Assembly (NCBI RefSeq): GCF_051131155.1
Contig: NZ_CP159508.1
Coordinates: forward strand, 2,480,001 to 2,544,000
DNA: 64,000 bases
Source: Pseudanabaena minima
GTDB taxonomy: Bacteria; Cyanobacteriota; Cyanobacteriia; Pseudanabaenales; Pseudanabaenaceae
Reading direction: 5' to 3'
Of this stretch, positions 26,078 to 34,287 are shown piece after piece; position 1 is the first letter of the stretch, and each line of letters starts with the position of its first letter. The translations under genes and the position numbers were made by a program. The notes under the pieces were generated by a model, which had not been told where the DNA came from, did no database searches, and saw nothing but the letters and a program-made list of their open reading frames with translations.

Positions 26078-26512
26078 TTAACGATTGGGACAATAGCGAT
26101 CGCAGAATTTTTCCAATCCATAGAACGAAATAATAACCACGATAGCTGCTACCGTTACAGGTAAAGATGCTTGTGGAACTACGGCACTGATAACACTGAT
26201 GATGAAGCCTGTCAGCGGTTCTTTAGAAACTTCATGAAAATCATCCCAGGTTTCATAGACTGGATTACCTGGATTACAAATACCAATCCGTGGTGTAATC
26301 TCACGAAGAATATCTTCCACATCCCGATTCAACGTAGCTCTTACTGTTTCAAATTGCTTTGCTAAAATAATGTGTGCTGGGCGATTATCTGAGCCTGACT
26401 TAGCAACAGCTTCTTTAGACTCCGGCGATAAGTACAAGTCTGCCAACTGCTGCTCTGCATCTGCAACAATCGCATCCACCAATTCTTTGTGTTCTTGTGA
26501 AAAGTCTTGCAT
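26078..26512 (-). CDS. Small predicted membrane protein upstream of the CHAT gene
   Basis: The product is 144 residues and no family is recognised. Residues 1-75 are helical and charged (EHKELVDAIVADAEQQLADLY, KQFETVRATLNRDVEDILREI). A central CNPGNPVYETWDDFHEV segment is followed by two short hydrophobic stretches (about 101-112 and 116-131) that could form a membrane hairpin or one long segment, ending in KFCDRYCPNR with two Cys. It is the first gene of a two-gene unit with the CHAT-STAND-TPR gene. It could be the protease substrate or a membrane effector kept silent until cleaved. This is inference from gene order and topology only. Confidence 0.7.
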   Translation of the reverse strand: MQDFSQEHKELVDAIVADAEQQLADLYLSPESKEAVAKSGSDNRPAHIILAKQFETVRATLNRDVEDILREITPRIGICNPGNPVYETWDDFHEVSKEPLTGFIISVISAVVPQASLPVTVAAIVVIISFYGLEKFCDRYCPNR

Positions 26513-26840
26513 ACATAATATCCAAATGGTAATCTGAACTTATCTGTTATTGTAACCTCATCTAACTGGCTCAATCTTAGAAATAGTTGAAAAGTTTGTA
26601 ACTACACCTTCACTGATCGACCAGCAGAGTAATTAAGGCAACTATACTGAAGTTTTCTGGATAGGAAAATTATTTTGCCTTGCTTAATATTATGGAAACT
26701 GTCTGAGTAAGATCACATATAAGTGTAAGTAAGTTATGCAGAAGAATATAGCTTAACATTACAGAACAGAAGCCGAAAAACTTCTAAATTGGTTGTGCGA
26801 TCGCAATCCACATTAAGCAATACTTTCTTGATGCTAAAAG
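26513..26840. other. Gap upstream of the CHAT operon
   Basis: No gene is supported. It should contain the promoter of the CHAT operon. It also holds the right copy of the flanking direct repeat (26649-26708). Confidence 0.45.
26649..26708. repeat. Right direct repeat flanking the CHAT operon
   Basis: GAAGTTTTCTGGATAG, then ATTTTG, TAATAT, GGAA and TGTCTGAG in the same order and orientation as at 22026-22080. The two copies bracket the whole operon. Confidence 0.5.
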
Positions 26841-28049
26841 TTAACTAGACCTAGCTAATATCTGCGCGATCGCATCAGCCAATCTCTCAGAACCACCTTT
26901 TGCACCAACCCGTTCCATTCCATTTTGTTTACAACTTTCCAAATAATCGCGATCGCTGAGAGTTCGCTTTACACATTGAGCCGCTTCCTGCAAAATTTTT
27001 GGAGTAGCTGGTTCTTTCCCAATCGTTTGTACTGATAAACCTAACAAACGTTCCTGTGCATTAGCAAAACGATAGGAAAATTGGGGACCATTTCCCATGA
27101 TTTGAATCACAGGTTTTCCCAAACCGACCATCTGCTCAACAGCAGTTCCCGCCATACCGATCGCCAAATCACAATGATGCAAAATATCCGCAAACGCATC
27201 ACTAAAGCAGAGAACACTGATATTTGTTTTTGAATGATACATCTTGCCATCAGCATATTGCCAACCTGCTTGGGCAGCTAGTTCAGGTAATTTGGGGGCA
27301 ACACTTGGGACGATCGCCGCACGAAATTGGACAGGGTGAGGCGCATATTCTTGGGCAATCTTTTCGCATAAATGCAATTGCAATACAAGATTTTCAGCAG
27401 CTTCAGGCAACCGACTTCCTGAGAGTAAAGCGATCGCAGGCACATCAGGACTCAAAGCTAAATCTTTGCCCGACGGTTCCAATACATCCATAATTGGATA
27501 ACCGACAAAGCTCGTATTTTGATAACCTCTTTTTCTAATTAGTTCCGCACTATAAGCATCACGGGTCAAAATCTGGCGACATCGTGGCGATCGCATCATT
27601 AGCGCTTGCAACCAACGTGGAACATACCGATTTTCGTAAAATGCCGATGATGACACTAAAAACATAGCATAGGGCAACCCCGTTAGATAAGCAAATAGTG
27701 CAGGCACAACATCACCTGTCGCAAACACAAAATCACAGGTTTTACCACATTCTCGCGCCGCCTTAATTTGTTGCCAAGTCAGATTAATCAACCCAGATTG
27801 CAAATCGGCAATCTGTTTCTGCACACTCATATAAGCGAATCCCCCCGATGGTAAGATTTTCGTCTGAGTAGCGATCGGCACACCAGCCCGTCGATAAGCA
27901 TTCCCTTCACCAACAATCGGCAATGCGATCGTCTCTACCTCTGGATATTTTTGACGCAAGGCTTTGAGAACTTCACAAGCATTTAGGTCTTCACCGTGAC
28001 CGTTACTAATGAATAAAACTCTTTTGGGGATTGAAGTCACGATGATCAC
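26841..28049 (-). CDS. Lipid-A-disaccharide-synthase-related glycosyltransferase
   Basis: The product is 402 residues from a GTG start. It begins VLFISNGHGEDLNA, a signature of the cyanobacterial LpxB-related family, and has a GT-B two-domain layout: N-terminal domain with GDVVPALFAYLTGLPYAMFLV, C-terminal domain with ALLSGSRLPEAAENL, then DLAIGMAGTAVEQMVGLGKPVIQIMG (quoted in part as AGTAVEQMVGLGKPV), which forms the nucleotide-sugar pocket. LpxB joins two sugars in lipid A. This related group is found in cyanobacteria and plants and its substrate is not established. It stands alone in the window. Confidence 0.85.
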   Translation of the reverse strand: MIIVTSIPKRVLFISNGHGEDLNACEVLKALRQKYPEVETIALPIVGEGNAYRRAGVPIATQTKILPSGGFAYMSVQKQIADLQSGLINLTWQQIKAARECGKTCDFVFATGDVVPALFAYLTGLPYAMFLVSSSAFYENRYVPRWLQALMMRSPRCRQILTRDAYSAELIRKRGYQNTSFVGYPIMDVLEPSGKDLALSPDVPAIALLSGSRLPEAAENLVLQLHLCEKIAQEYAPHPVQFRAAIVPSVAPKLPELAAQAGWQYADGKMYHSKTNISVLCFSDAFADILHHCDLAIGMAGTAVEQMVGLGKPVIQIMGNGPQFSYRFANAQERLLGLSVQTIGKEPATPKILQEAAQCVKRTLSDRDYLESCKQNGMERVGAKGGSERLADAIAQILARSS

Positions 28050-28090
28050 TTATGTTGCGTGAAAAGAATTCCTGATATAGCAAAAATATG

Positions 28091-28172
28091 GGGCTGGCAC
28101 GGGGGCAAAGCCCCTACTGAATTAAGATAGAATTATTTAGGTAGGGGCAATCTCCCCGTGGTTGCCCTGACT
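28091..28172. repeat. GGGGCAA-type inverted repeat
   Basis: GGGGGCAAAGCCCCTAC on the left and GTAGGGGCAATCTCCCCGTGGTTGCCC on the right form imperfect complementary halves. It resembles dispersed small repeats of cyanobacteria. It lies in the 269-bp gap between the genes ending at 28319 and starting at 28049. Confidence 0.5.
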
Positions 28173-28271
28173 TGCTAGCAGCAAGAAGTTTCTTTGAGTT
28201 CCGAGTGACATGAGTGATAAAGCTAATAACTGATAGCTAAAAATTATCGCATTTTCTTTATACACATTCAT

Positions 28272-28324
28272 AAATAAACTTACGAGAATATCCTGTTATA
28301 GGGGATATTCTCGTAAGTTTATTT
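28272..28324. repeat. Palindrome overlapping the methyltransferase stop
   Basis: The arms are AAATAAACTTACGAGAATATCC with an 8-nt loop, perfect. The stop codon of the methyltransferase gene (minus strand, 28319-28321) lies in the right arm. Confidence 0.8.
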
Positions 28325-28942
28325 GCTCGATCGCAAAACTTGTAAACTACCACCAGCATAAAGTTGGCAAGACTCAACTTTAAATCCAGAATTAATTAAA
28401 AGTTGTGACAAATCGGTTTTAATTAATTGCCATGCAGTTTCCGTCTCAAATAGCCATAGGAAAGTCGCAATAGGTAGCCAAAACAATGGATTAATAGGGC
28501 GATGAAAATCAATAATGATAAATTGTCCTTCAGGTGTCAAAATCCGATGCACTTCCTGAATGATTTGCTGCAACTGCTCTGAATCCATCTCATGCATAGC
28601 TGTATTCGTGAGTACCAGATCAAACGTGCGATCGCTAAAGGGCATTTTCTCAGCAAAAGATTCTACATATTCCGCTTGTGGCACATTTTGCTTGGCGCGT
28701 TTAATGGCGATCGGTGAGGCATCTAAACCCGTCACATCATGAAAATGCTCAACTAGTTCCCTTGTCGCCTGTCCTGCTCCACAACAAAGGTCAAGAACTT
28801 TTGCTTCAGGATTAATGGATAAATCTTTTAAAAATAAACGATGAAATCGCTTTTCCCCACCAACACTAATCGCGGCAAGAGCCGATACAGTGTCATAAAA
28901 CCATTGATAGCGATAGCTCCAGTCACGTAAAATCGTTGTCAT
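28319..28942 (-). CDS. Class I SAM-dependent methyltransferase
   Basis: The product is 207 residues. Motif I is VLDLCCGAGQAT (about residues 49-60), followed by the acidic GLDASPIAIKRAK, then the motif II/III region FDLVLTNTAMHEM and ILTPEGQFIIIDFH. The substrate is not given by the sequence. Its ATG overlaps the stop of the preceding thioesterase gene by one base, so the two are translationally coupled. If the thioesterase acts in phylloquinone synthesis, a quinone or prenyl-lipid methylation would fit, but the N-terminus lacks the UbiE/MenG FDRIAPVYD pattern, so this stays a generic call. Confidence 0.85.
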   Translation of the reverse strand: MTTILRDWSYRYQWFYDTVSALAAISVGGEKRFHRLFLKDLSINPEAKVLDLCCGAGQATRELVEHFHDVTGLDASPIAIKRAKQNVPQAEYVESFAEKMPFSDRTFDLVLTNTAMHEMDSEQLQQIIQEVHRILTPEGQFIIIDFHRPINPLFWLPIATFLWLFETETAWQLIKTDLSQLLINSGFKVESCQLYAGGSLQVLRSSK

Positions 28943-29361
28943 TAATTCAATTCAATCCATTTCATGAGGTCTTGGGATAGATTACACCGCTTTCGAGTGA
29001 TGGAATCAATACAAACATGTTTGGTTAAGGCACTAGCGATCGCCTTTTTCTCACCACTTTCAATATCAAAAAATAATTGATATTCAATCTGAAAAGAATC
29101 AGTACTTAGCAAGGTTTTTACTAGCGAAACCGCAATGCGATCGCCACAAAACATTGGTTTAAAAAAATCAATACTTGCATGGGTGATTGGCACGGCGATC
29201 GCTCCACCTCTAAAAAAAGATTTAAGCTCAATTCCTGAGGCTGCTAATGAAGCTTCGTAAGCTTCATGGCAAATAGATAAACCATTAGTAAAATAGACTA
29301 CTCCTGCCGCATCAGTGTCGCGAAAATAAATTGTGCGATCGTAAATAAATGGTTGATTCAT
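28942..29361 (-). CDS. menI: Hotdog thioesterase, probable 1,4-dihydroxy-2-naphthoyl-CoA hydrolase
   Basis: The product is 139 residues. FRDTDAAGVVYFTNGLSICHEAYE (landmarks RDTDAAGVVYF and CHEAYE) is the 4-hydroxybenzoyl-CoA thioesterase-type active-site stretch with the catalytic Asp, and the later VPITHASIDFFKPMFCGD is also typical. Cyanobacterial enzymes of this kind (slr0204 type) hydrolyse DHNA-CoA in phylloquinone (vitamin K1) synthesis. The assignment to that substrate is by family memory and moderately sure. The downstream methyltransferase gene overlaps its stop codon. Confidence 0.72.
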   Translation of the reverse strand: MNQPFIYDRTIYFRDTDAAGVVYFTNGLSICHEAYEASLAASGIELKSFFRGGAIAVPITHASIDFFKPMFCGDRIAVSLVKTLLSTDSFQIEYQLFFDIESGEKKAIASALTKHVCIDSITRKRCNLSQDLMKWIELN

Positions 29362-29370
29362 AGTTCTCTT

Positions 29371-29401
29371 AACAAATAAGGCGCTTTGCGCCTTATTTGT
29401 T
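29371..29401. repeat. Short GC-core palindrome
   Basis: AACAAATAAGGCGC around TTTGC, ending at the aroF stop codon. Placed between aroF and the thioesterase gene, it may separate their transcripts. Confidence 0.75.
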
Positions 29402-30435
29402 TACACACGCTCCATTACTTGAGCCATGCGATTGATTTTAATCATGAGCTTATCGAAATCATCGAAAGTAAGCGACTGAGGTCCATCAGATAAAGCTCTC
29501 TTAGGATTGGGATGAACTTCGATCATCAAGGAATCAACACCCGCAGCGATCGCCGCCAAACTCATGGATGGTACATACTCTGACCAGCCTGTACCATGAC
29601 TAGGATCGATCATGATTGGCAAATGGGTTAACTTCCGTAATACGGGAATTGCCGCTAAATCCAGAGTGTTCCTTGTATATTCGCGATCAAAAGTTCTAAT
29701 TCCGCGTTCGCAAAGAATTACATTGGGATTTCCCTCGGCGAGAATATATTCAGCCGCCATCAGCCAATCATCAATGGTAGCCGCTAATCCACGCTTGAGC
29801 AGAATTGGCTTATTCTGTTTTCCTACCTGCTTTAACAATGAGAAGTTCTGCATGTTCCTAGCACCGATTTGCAGCACATCGGCAACTTCAGCAATTTTCT
29901 CAATATCGGCAGTATCCATCACTTCCGTAATAATCCCTAAGCCACTAGCTTCTCTGGCTGCCGCCAATAGAGATAAAGCACTCTCACCATGTCCCTGAAA
30001 GGCATAGGGCGAAGTCCGTGGCTTATAAGCTCCACCCCGCAAAAACTGCGCCCCTGCTGCTTTCACTCGCATGGCAGTTTCCACGATCATTTCTTCATTT
30101 TCAACGGAGCAAGGACCCGCAACTGTCACTAAGGGATGATTTTCGCCGATCGCAATATCACCATTAGGCGTAGGTACAATTACCACGCTCGATTCATTTT
30201 GGCGATATTCACGACTAGCGCGTTTAAAGGGGCGTTCTACGCGCAACACAGTCTCAATCCAAGGACTCAGTTCTTCGATACGATGGCGATCCAGATCGGC
30301 TGTCTCACCCACTAGTCCCAATACAACTTTATGTTTTCCCACAATTTTCTCTGGTGATAATCCCCAACTAGATAGTTCTTCGCAGATCCGCCCCACTTCT
30401 TCTGCGGGTGTACCAATCTTGGTTACTACGATCAC
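29401..30435 (-). CDS. aroF: 3-deoxy-7-phosphoheptulonate (DAHP) synthase
   Basis: The product is 344 residues from a GTG start with AAAGGAGA upstream. An N-terminal ferredoxin-like regulatory domain (residues 1-75) precedes the catalytic barrel, as in the AroF/AroA type Ibeta enzymes. The conserved segments AGPCSVEN, RGGAYKPRTSPYAFQG, DVLQIGARNMQN, ILLKRG, ERGIRTF and IDPSHGTG carry the phosphate, substrate and metal ligands. The enzyme joins phosphoenolpyruvate and erythrose-4-phosphate at the start of the shikimate pathway in the cytoplasm. The N-terminal domain suggests feedback control by an aromatic amino acid. Monocistronic by appearance. Confidence 0.95.
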   Translation of the reverse strand: MIVVTKIGTPAEEVGRICEELSSWGLSPEKIVGKHKVVLGLVGETADLDRHRIEELSPWIETVLRVERPFKRASREYRQNESSVVIVPTPNGDIAIGENHPLVTVAGPCSVENEEMIVETAMRVKAAGAQFLRGGAYKPRTSPYAFQGHGESALSLLAAAREASGLGIITEVMDTADIEKIAEVADVLQIGARNMQNFSLLKQVGKQNKPILLKRGLAATIDDWLMAAEYILAEGNPNVILCERGIRTFDREYTRNTLDLAAIPVLRKLTHLPIMIDPSHGTGWSEYVPSMSLAAIAAGVDSLMIEVHPNPKRALSDGPQSLTFDDFDKLMIKINRMAQVMERV

Positions 30436-30501
30436 GGCTAGTCTCCTTTAGATGTTTTCTTTACCTATTTTAACGCGAGTTCAAAAAATGCTGTTTGTAG
30501 C

Positions 30502-30542
30502 AAACTAGAAAAAGAGGATCGGCGATCCCCTATTTCTAGTTT
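30502..30542. repeat. Imperfect palindrome
   Basis: AAACTAGAAA(A)AGAGGATC around GGC, with one or two mismatches. It lies in the 199-bp gap between the divergent aroF and yidD genes. Confidence 0.6.
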
Positions 30543-30634
30543 TAATGGGAAGAAATATTAAGATTTGTAGAGCCTAACTTAATGGCTCTTGTATCATAGC
30601 CAAGCTGGTTTAATTCATTAAATGATGGCGACAA

Positions 30635-31354
30635 ATGCAGAAAAGAATCCCTGTCAAGCTACCGATCGCCAATATTATTAACGGTGCAACACGCGGATTA
30701 GCGGTAACTGTCATTCGTGGTTATCAAAAATTTATCTCGCCCCATAAGGGATTTTCTTGCGCCCATCGTGTGTTGTATGGCTGTGATTCTTGTTCTCAAT
30801 ATTTTAAACGGGTGATTGCCGAAGAGGGAATTATACAGGCGATCGCAAATGCTAAGGGGCGATTTCAAGAATGTCGTGAAGCTAGTGAGATTTTAAAGAG
30901 TCGTAGAGCAAAATGTAGAACTAGGAAAAAGTATTATGCAAGGCGTTTACACTCAAACACCCTAGCCATTGAGTCAGGTGAGCAGGAAACTCCCGATGCA
31001 CCTGAGGATTCTGGAGAAACTAATGACGACACAAGCAAACATAAACTAGGTGGTTCACAATGGAGCCGTAAACGGAGACAGGCTAGCAACAACGATAGTG
31101 GGGGAGGGAATAATAACTGCGATCGCTGCGATTATGTTGACTGTACTGACTGCGGACATGGACTTGATCTAATTCCATCGGATTGTGGAGATGATCAGAA
31201 CTGTAATAATCCCTTTGAAGCGATGGATTGTCCCGATCTAAGTTGCCCCGATTTGAATTGTGGCAATGCTGATTGCCTATCGGGTATGGATTGCAGTGGG
31301 TTAGACTGTGGAGCGCTAGATTGTGGTGGTTTAGACTGTGGTGGTTGTGGTTGA
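30635..31354 (+). CDS. yidD: YidD-domain protein with long Cys-rich tail
   Basis: The product is 239 residues. Residues 20-80 are a YidD domain (VIRGYQKFISPHKGFSC, then YGCDSCSQYFKRVI), a membrane protein insertion efficiency factor that acts with YidC at the membrane face. Normal YidD proteins are 70-110 residues. Here a basic, low-complexity linker (about 90-160) leads into a C-terminal ~80 residues packed with Cys at regular spacing (DCPDLSCPDLNC, then DCSGLDCGALDCGGLDC), a pentapeptide-like period. The tail could bind metal or form disulfides. A strong hairpin terminator follows. Confidence 0.85.
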   Translation: MQKRIPVKLPIANIINGATRGLAVTVIRGYQKFISPHKGFSCAHRVLYGCDSCSQYFKRVIAEEGIIQAIANAKGRFQECREASEILKSRRAKCRTRKKYYARRLHSNTLAIESGEQETPDAPEDSGETNDDTSKHKLGGSQWSRKRRQASNNDSGGGNNNCDRCDYVDCTDCGHGLDLIPSDCGDDQNCNNPFEAMDCPDLSCPDLNCGNADCLSGMDCSGLDCGALDCGGLDCGGCG

Positions 31355-31402
31355 ACCAAGCAAAGAAAGGTCTTGCAAATCGTGACCTTTCTTTGCTTGG
31401 TT
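31354..31402 (+). terminator. Hairpin at the end of yidD
   Basis: The arms are AACCAAGCAAAGAAAGGTC with a ~10-nt loop, near perfect, starting at the stop codon and ending in a TT-rich stretch before sdhA. Confidence 0.65.
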
Positions 31403-31424
31403 TTATAATGTAATAAAAAAATTT

Positions 31425-33176
31425 ATGATTGAGCATGATGTATTGATTATTGGTGGTGGATTAGCAGGCTCTAGAGCTGCACTAGCTGTCGCCCAAAATT
31501 ATCCCCATCTCAGTGTGGGACTCATTTCCAAGGTACATCCGATTCGATCGCACTCCGTTGCTGCCCAAGGAGGCATTGCCGCATCACTAAAAAATGTCGA
31601 TAATGACGACTGGCTTACCCATGCCTTCGATACCATCAAAGGATCAGATTACCTTGCCGATCAGAATGCCGTGCAGGTTTTGACCCAATCAGCACCCGAA
31701 GTAATTATTGATTTAGAGCATTTAGGAGTTTTATTCTCCCGTGCTGAAGATGGACGGATTGCTCAACGTCCCTTTGGTGGGCATACCTACAGTCGTGCTT
31801 GCTATGCTGCTGACAAAACAGGGCATGCAATTCTGCACGAATTAGTGATGAACCTCAAGCGATTGGGCGGCACGATTTATCAAGAATGGTACGTCATGCA
31901 GTTAATTTATGAAGATGGCACAAACGGGAAAGAAGTAAAAGGTGTTGTCGCTTATAGTTTGGAAACTTCGGAGATTGAAGTATTTCGTGCTAAAGCTGTA
32001 TTGCTAGCCACAGGTGGCTATGGACGAGTTTTTAATACTACTTCTAACGATTTAGCTTCAACGGGTGATGGCTTATGTTTGACGGCAAATATTGGCTTGC
32101 CGTTACAAGATATGGAATTTGTGCAGTTCCATCCTACGGGACTATATCCTGTGGGAGTACTAATTTCCGAGGCAGTGCGTGGTGAAGGAGCTTATTTAAT
32201 TAATGATTTAGGCGATCGCTTTATGGCAAATTATCCGATTAGCAAGAATCGGATGGAACTCTCACCCCGTGATATTACTTCGCGCAACATTGCCTGTGAA
32301 ATTATGGAAGGACGTGGCATCAATGGCGGTAACTATGTACATTTAGATGTGCGTCATTTAGGAAGAGAGAAAATCTTAAGTCGGATTCCCTTTGCCCGTG
32401 AAGAAGGTTTACGCTTAGCAGGTGTGGACTGCATCGATCACCCCTTACCTGTCCGCCCAACCGCACATTACTCTATGGGCGGCATTCCCACCAATATCGA
32501 CTGTCAAGTAATTGGTACGGATAGCAAAGCGATCACAGGATTTTTTGCCGCAGGTGAATGCGCCTGTGTATCTGTGCATGGAGCAAACCGTTTAGGAGCA
32601 AATTCGCTGTTAGAATGCGTGGTCTTTGGCAAACGTGCGGGAGAAAAATTAGGTGCTTATGTCAGCGAGCGCACCATGCCCAAGGTTGATCCTCGTCCTT
32701 ATCTTGCCGAAGCTGAAGCTAAGTTAAAAGGCGTATTATCGAAACAAGGTAATTCACGCATTGCCGATATTCGCCAACAATTGCAAGACACGATGACTGA
32801 GCATTGTGGCATTTTTCGGGATGATCAACGCTTAAAGGATGGCTTGCAAAAGTTACAAACTATCCGCGATCGCTACGATAATGACTTACTGGTGGATGAT
32901 CGCAGTTCTGTATTTAATATGGAACTCATGCAGGCGATCGAATTAAAAAGCTTGCTCACAGTGGGTGAAATCATTATGTCTAGTGCCTTATCACGCCAAG
33001 AAAGTCGTGGCGCACATTCCCGCGAAGACTACCCTCAACGCGATGATGCGAATTATCTCAAACATACCCTCGGATATCTGGAAAGTGGTAATGTAAAGAC
33101 TAGCGATCGTGCGGTTGATATGAGTTTACAATTGCTTGATCGCGATCGTTTTACCCCCCAAGAACGAAAATATTAA
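31425..33176 (+). CDS. sdhA: Succinate dehydrogenase/fumarate reductase flavoprotein subunit
   Basis: The product is 583 residues. The FAD-binding N-terminus is VLIIGGGLAGSRAAL. The covalent-FAD His motif is SHSVAAQGGIAAS. The active-site region has HPTGLYPVG and RGEGAYLIND, and the capping part has HYSMGGIPTN and GANRLGANSLLECVVFG. It oxidises succinate and feeds electrons to plastoquinone in the thylakoid membrane. The iron-sulfur and anchor subunits are not nearby, as in Synechocystis. A palindrome follows directly. Confidence 0.95.
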   Translation: MIEHDVLIIGGGLAGSRAALAVAQNYPHLSVGLISKVHPIRSHSVAAQGGIAASLKNVDNDDWLTHAFDTIKGSDYLADQNAVQVLTQSAPEVIIDLEHLGVLFSRAEDGRIAQRPFGGHTYSRACYAADKTGHAILHELVMNLKRLGGTIYQEWYVMQLIYEDGTNGKEVKGVVAYSLETSEIEVFRAKAVLLATGGYGRVFNTTSNDLASTGDGLCLTANIGLPLQDMEFVQFHPTGLYPVGVLISEAVRGEGAYLINDLGDRFMANYPISKNRMELSPRDITSRNIACEIMEGRGINGGNYVHLDVRHLGREKILSRIPFAREEGLRLAGVDCIDHPLPVRPTAHYSMGGIPTNIDCQVIGTDSKAITGFFAAGECACVSVHGANRLGANSLLECVVFGKRAGEKLGAYVSERTMPKVDPRPYLAEAEAKLKGVLSKQGNSRIADIRQQLQDTMTEHCGIFRDDQRLKDGLQKLQTIRDRYDNDLLVDDRSSVFNMELMQAIELKSLLTVGEIIMSSALSRQESRGAHSREDYPQRDDANYLKHTLGYLESGNVKTSDRAVDMSLQLLDRDRFTPQERKY

Positions 33177-33177
33177 T

Positions 33178-33234
33178 GTTTACAACTTATTTTGTAATGG
33201 CTGCTTTGCAGTCATTACAAAATAAGTTGTAAAC
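33178..33234. repeat. 57-bp palindrome after sdhA
   Basis: The arms are GTTTACAACTTATTTTGTAATGGCTGC with one mismatch around TTT. It starts 2 bp past the sdhA stop. Confidence 0.85.
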
Positions 33235-33269
33235 ATAAAACTGTACTAACTGTACGAGTAAAAGTAACT

Positions 33270-34130
33270 GTGGCGAAAGAAGAATTTATAAAACTGCTTC
33301 ATCAAGGCGTAGATGTCTGGAACAAGTGGCGCGAAGCCTCTCCTGATATGCGTGGCGTTGATCTTAGTGAAATTCAGCTAGAGGGACTCAACCTGACAGG
33401 AATCGACCTGAGTATGGTTAACTTGCGTGGGGCAAAATTGCATGAAGTAAATCTAACATCGGCAAACTTGCGCGGCGCAGATTTAAGCATGGCAAATCTA
33501 AGAGGAATAGATCTCAACCATGCAAATCTAAGTTCCGCACATCTGAGTATGGTTTGTTTAAGTGAGGCTAATCTTAGTCAAGCAAATTTAAGTGGAGCAG
33601 ATCTGCGCGGCTCAAATTTGCGTTTAGCTAAACTTGATCTCGCTGACCTATCAACCACTAAGCTCAATATGTCTAGCTTAAATGGAGCTAGCATGGTTGG
33701 TGCAATTCTCATTGGTTCAAATTTAAGCCGAGCTGAGTTAAGGGAATCTAATCTTGCAGGAACTGATTTTAGTCGTGCCAATTTGAGCGAAGCCGATCTC
33801 TCCCACAGCAACCTCAATGTTTCGACATTGGTTGGTACAGATCTTATTGGTGCAACTTTAGTAGATATTGACTTAAGTGAGTCCAATCTATCTAGGGCAA
33901 ATTTAATTGGTGCAAATCTTTATCGGGCTAATCTCTGTGGCTGCGATCTCATAGGAGCGGATCTACGCGGGACAAATTGTAGCGAAGCCTATTTTATTGG
34001 AGCCGATTTAAGTCGTGCCGATCTCAATCGGGCTGAGTTTACCAGTGCTAATCTCAGTAAGGCTAATTTTAGTGGTGCAAATACTGAAACTACTGATTTT
34101 CAAGATGCAATTCTTCCAGATGTTTGGTAA
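33270..34130 (+). CDS. Pentapeptide repeat protein
   Basis: The product is 286 residues from a GTG start. After ~25 helical residues (EEFIKLLHQGVDVWNKWREAS) nearly the whole protein is made of A(D/N)LXX pentapeptides, for example LRGADLSMANLRGIDLNHANL. About 45-50 repeats can be counted by eye, enough for a regular right-handed beta-helix of about 12 coils. Some units start with S, T or V instead of A. Such proteins are abundant in cyanobacteria with mostly unknown roles; a few mimic DNA. The stop codon lies in a terminator hairpin. Confidence 0.92.
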   Translation: MAKEEFIKLLHQGVDVWNKWREASPDMRGVDLSEIQLEGLNLTGIDLSMVNLRGAKLHEVNLTSANLRGADLSMANLRGIDLNHANLSSAHLSMVCLSEANLSQANLSGADLRGSNLRLAKLDLADLSTTKLNMSSLNGASMVGAILIGSNLSRAELRESNLAGTDFSRANLSEADLSHSNLNVSTLVGTDLIGATLVDIDLSESNLSRANLIGANLYRANLCGCDLIGADLRGTNCSEAYFIGADLSRADLNRAEFTSANLSKANFSGANTETTDFQDAILPDVW

Positions 34131-34164
34131 AAAAAGACGGCGCTACGCGCCGTCTTTTTTTACC
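34126..34164 (+). terminator. Terminator of the pentapeptide gene
   Basis: GGTAAAAAAAGACGGCGC around TAC, followed by a T run. It includes the stop codon. It has the shape of an intrinsic terminator and also the GGCGC core of the palindrome family. Confidence 0.8.
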
Positions 34165-34271
34165 GTGAGTTCGATATAGCCATTTGTAGCGTGCTTCGCA
34201 CGCAGCAAATGGCGAAAAATGGTAAGAATCGCTCAGCGATTCTTACCATTTTTCATTTTCGTCGAACTGAC
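34165..34271. mobile_element. MITE-like repeat C, copy 1
   Basis: A ~107-bp unit that starts GTGAGTTCGATATAGCCATTTG and ends TTTCGTCGAACTGAC. It contains two hairpins, CGTGCTTCGCACG and ATGGTAAGAATCGCTCAGCGATTCTTACCAT. It matches copies at 36200-36246 and 54583-54702 (inverted there). No reading frame is present. Confidence 0.65.
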
Positions 34272-34287
34272 ATTTTTTATGGTCTTT

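Noticed and set aside
28319..28942. Calling the methyltransferase MenG or UbiE
   Set aside because: The N-terminus lacks the FDRIAPVYD-type pattern of those enzymes, and context alone is not enough.
30635..31354. Possible CRISPR-like or tandem DNA repeat in the YidD tail
   Set aside because: The periodicity is at the protein level (Cys-containing pentapeptides) with variable codons, not spaced identical repeats.
33578..33886. Antisense frame in the pentapeptide gene
   Set aside because: Regular repeat coding keeps the opposite strand open; no independent evidence.
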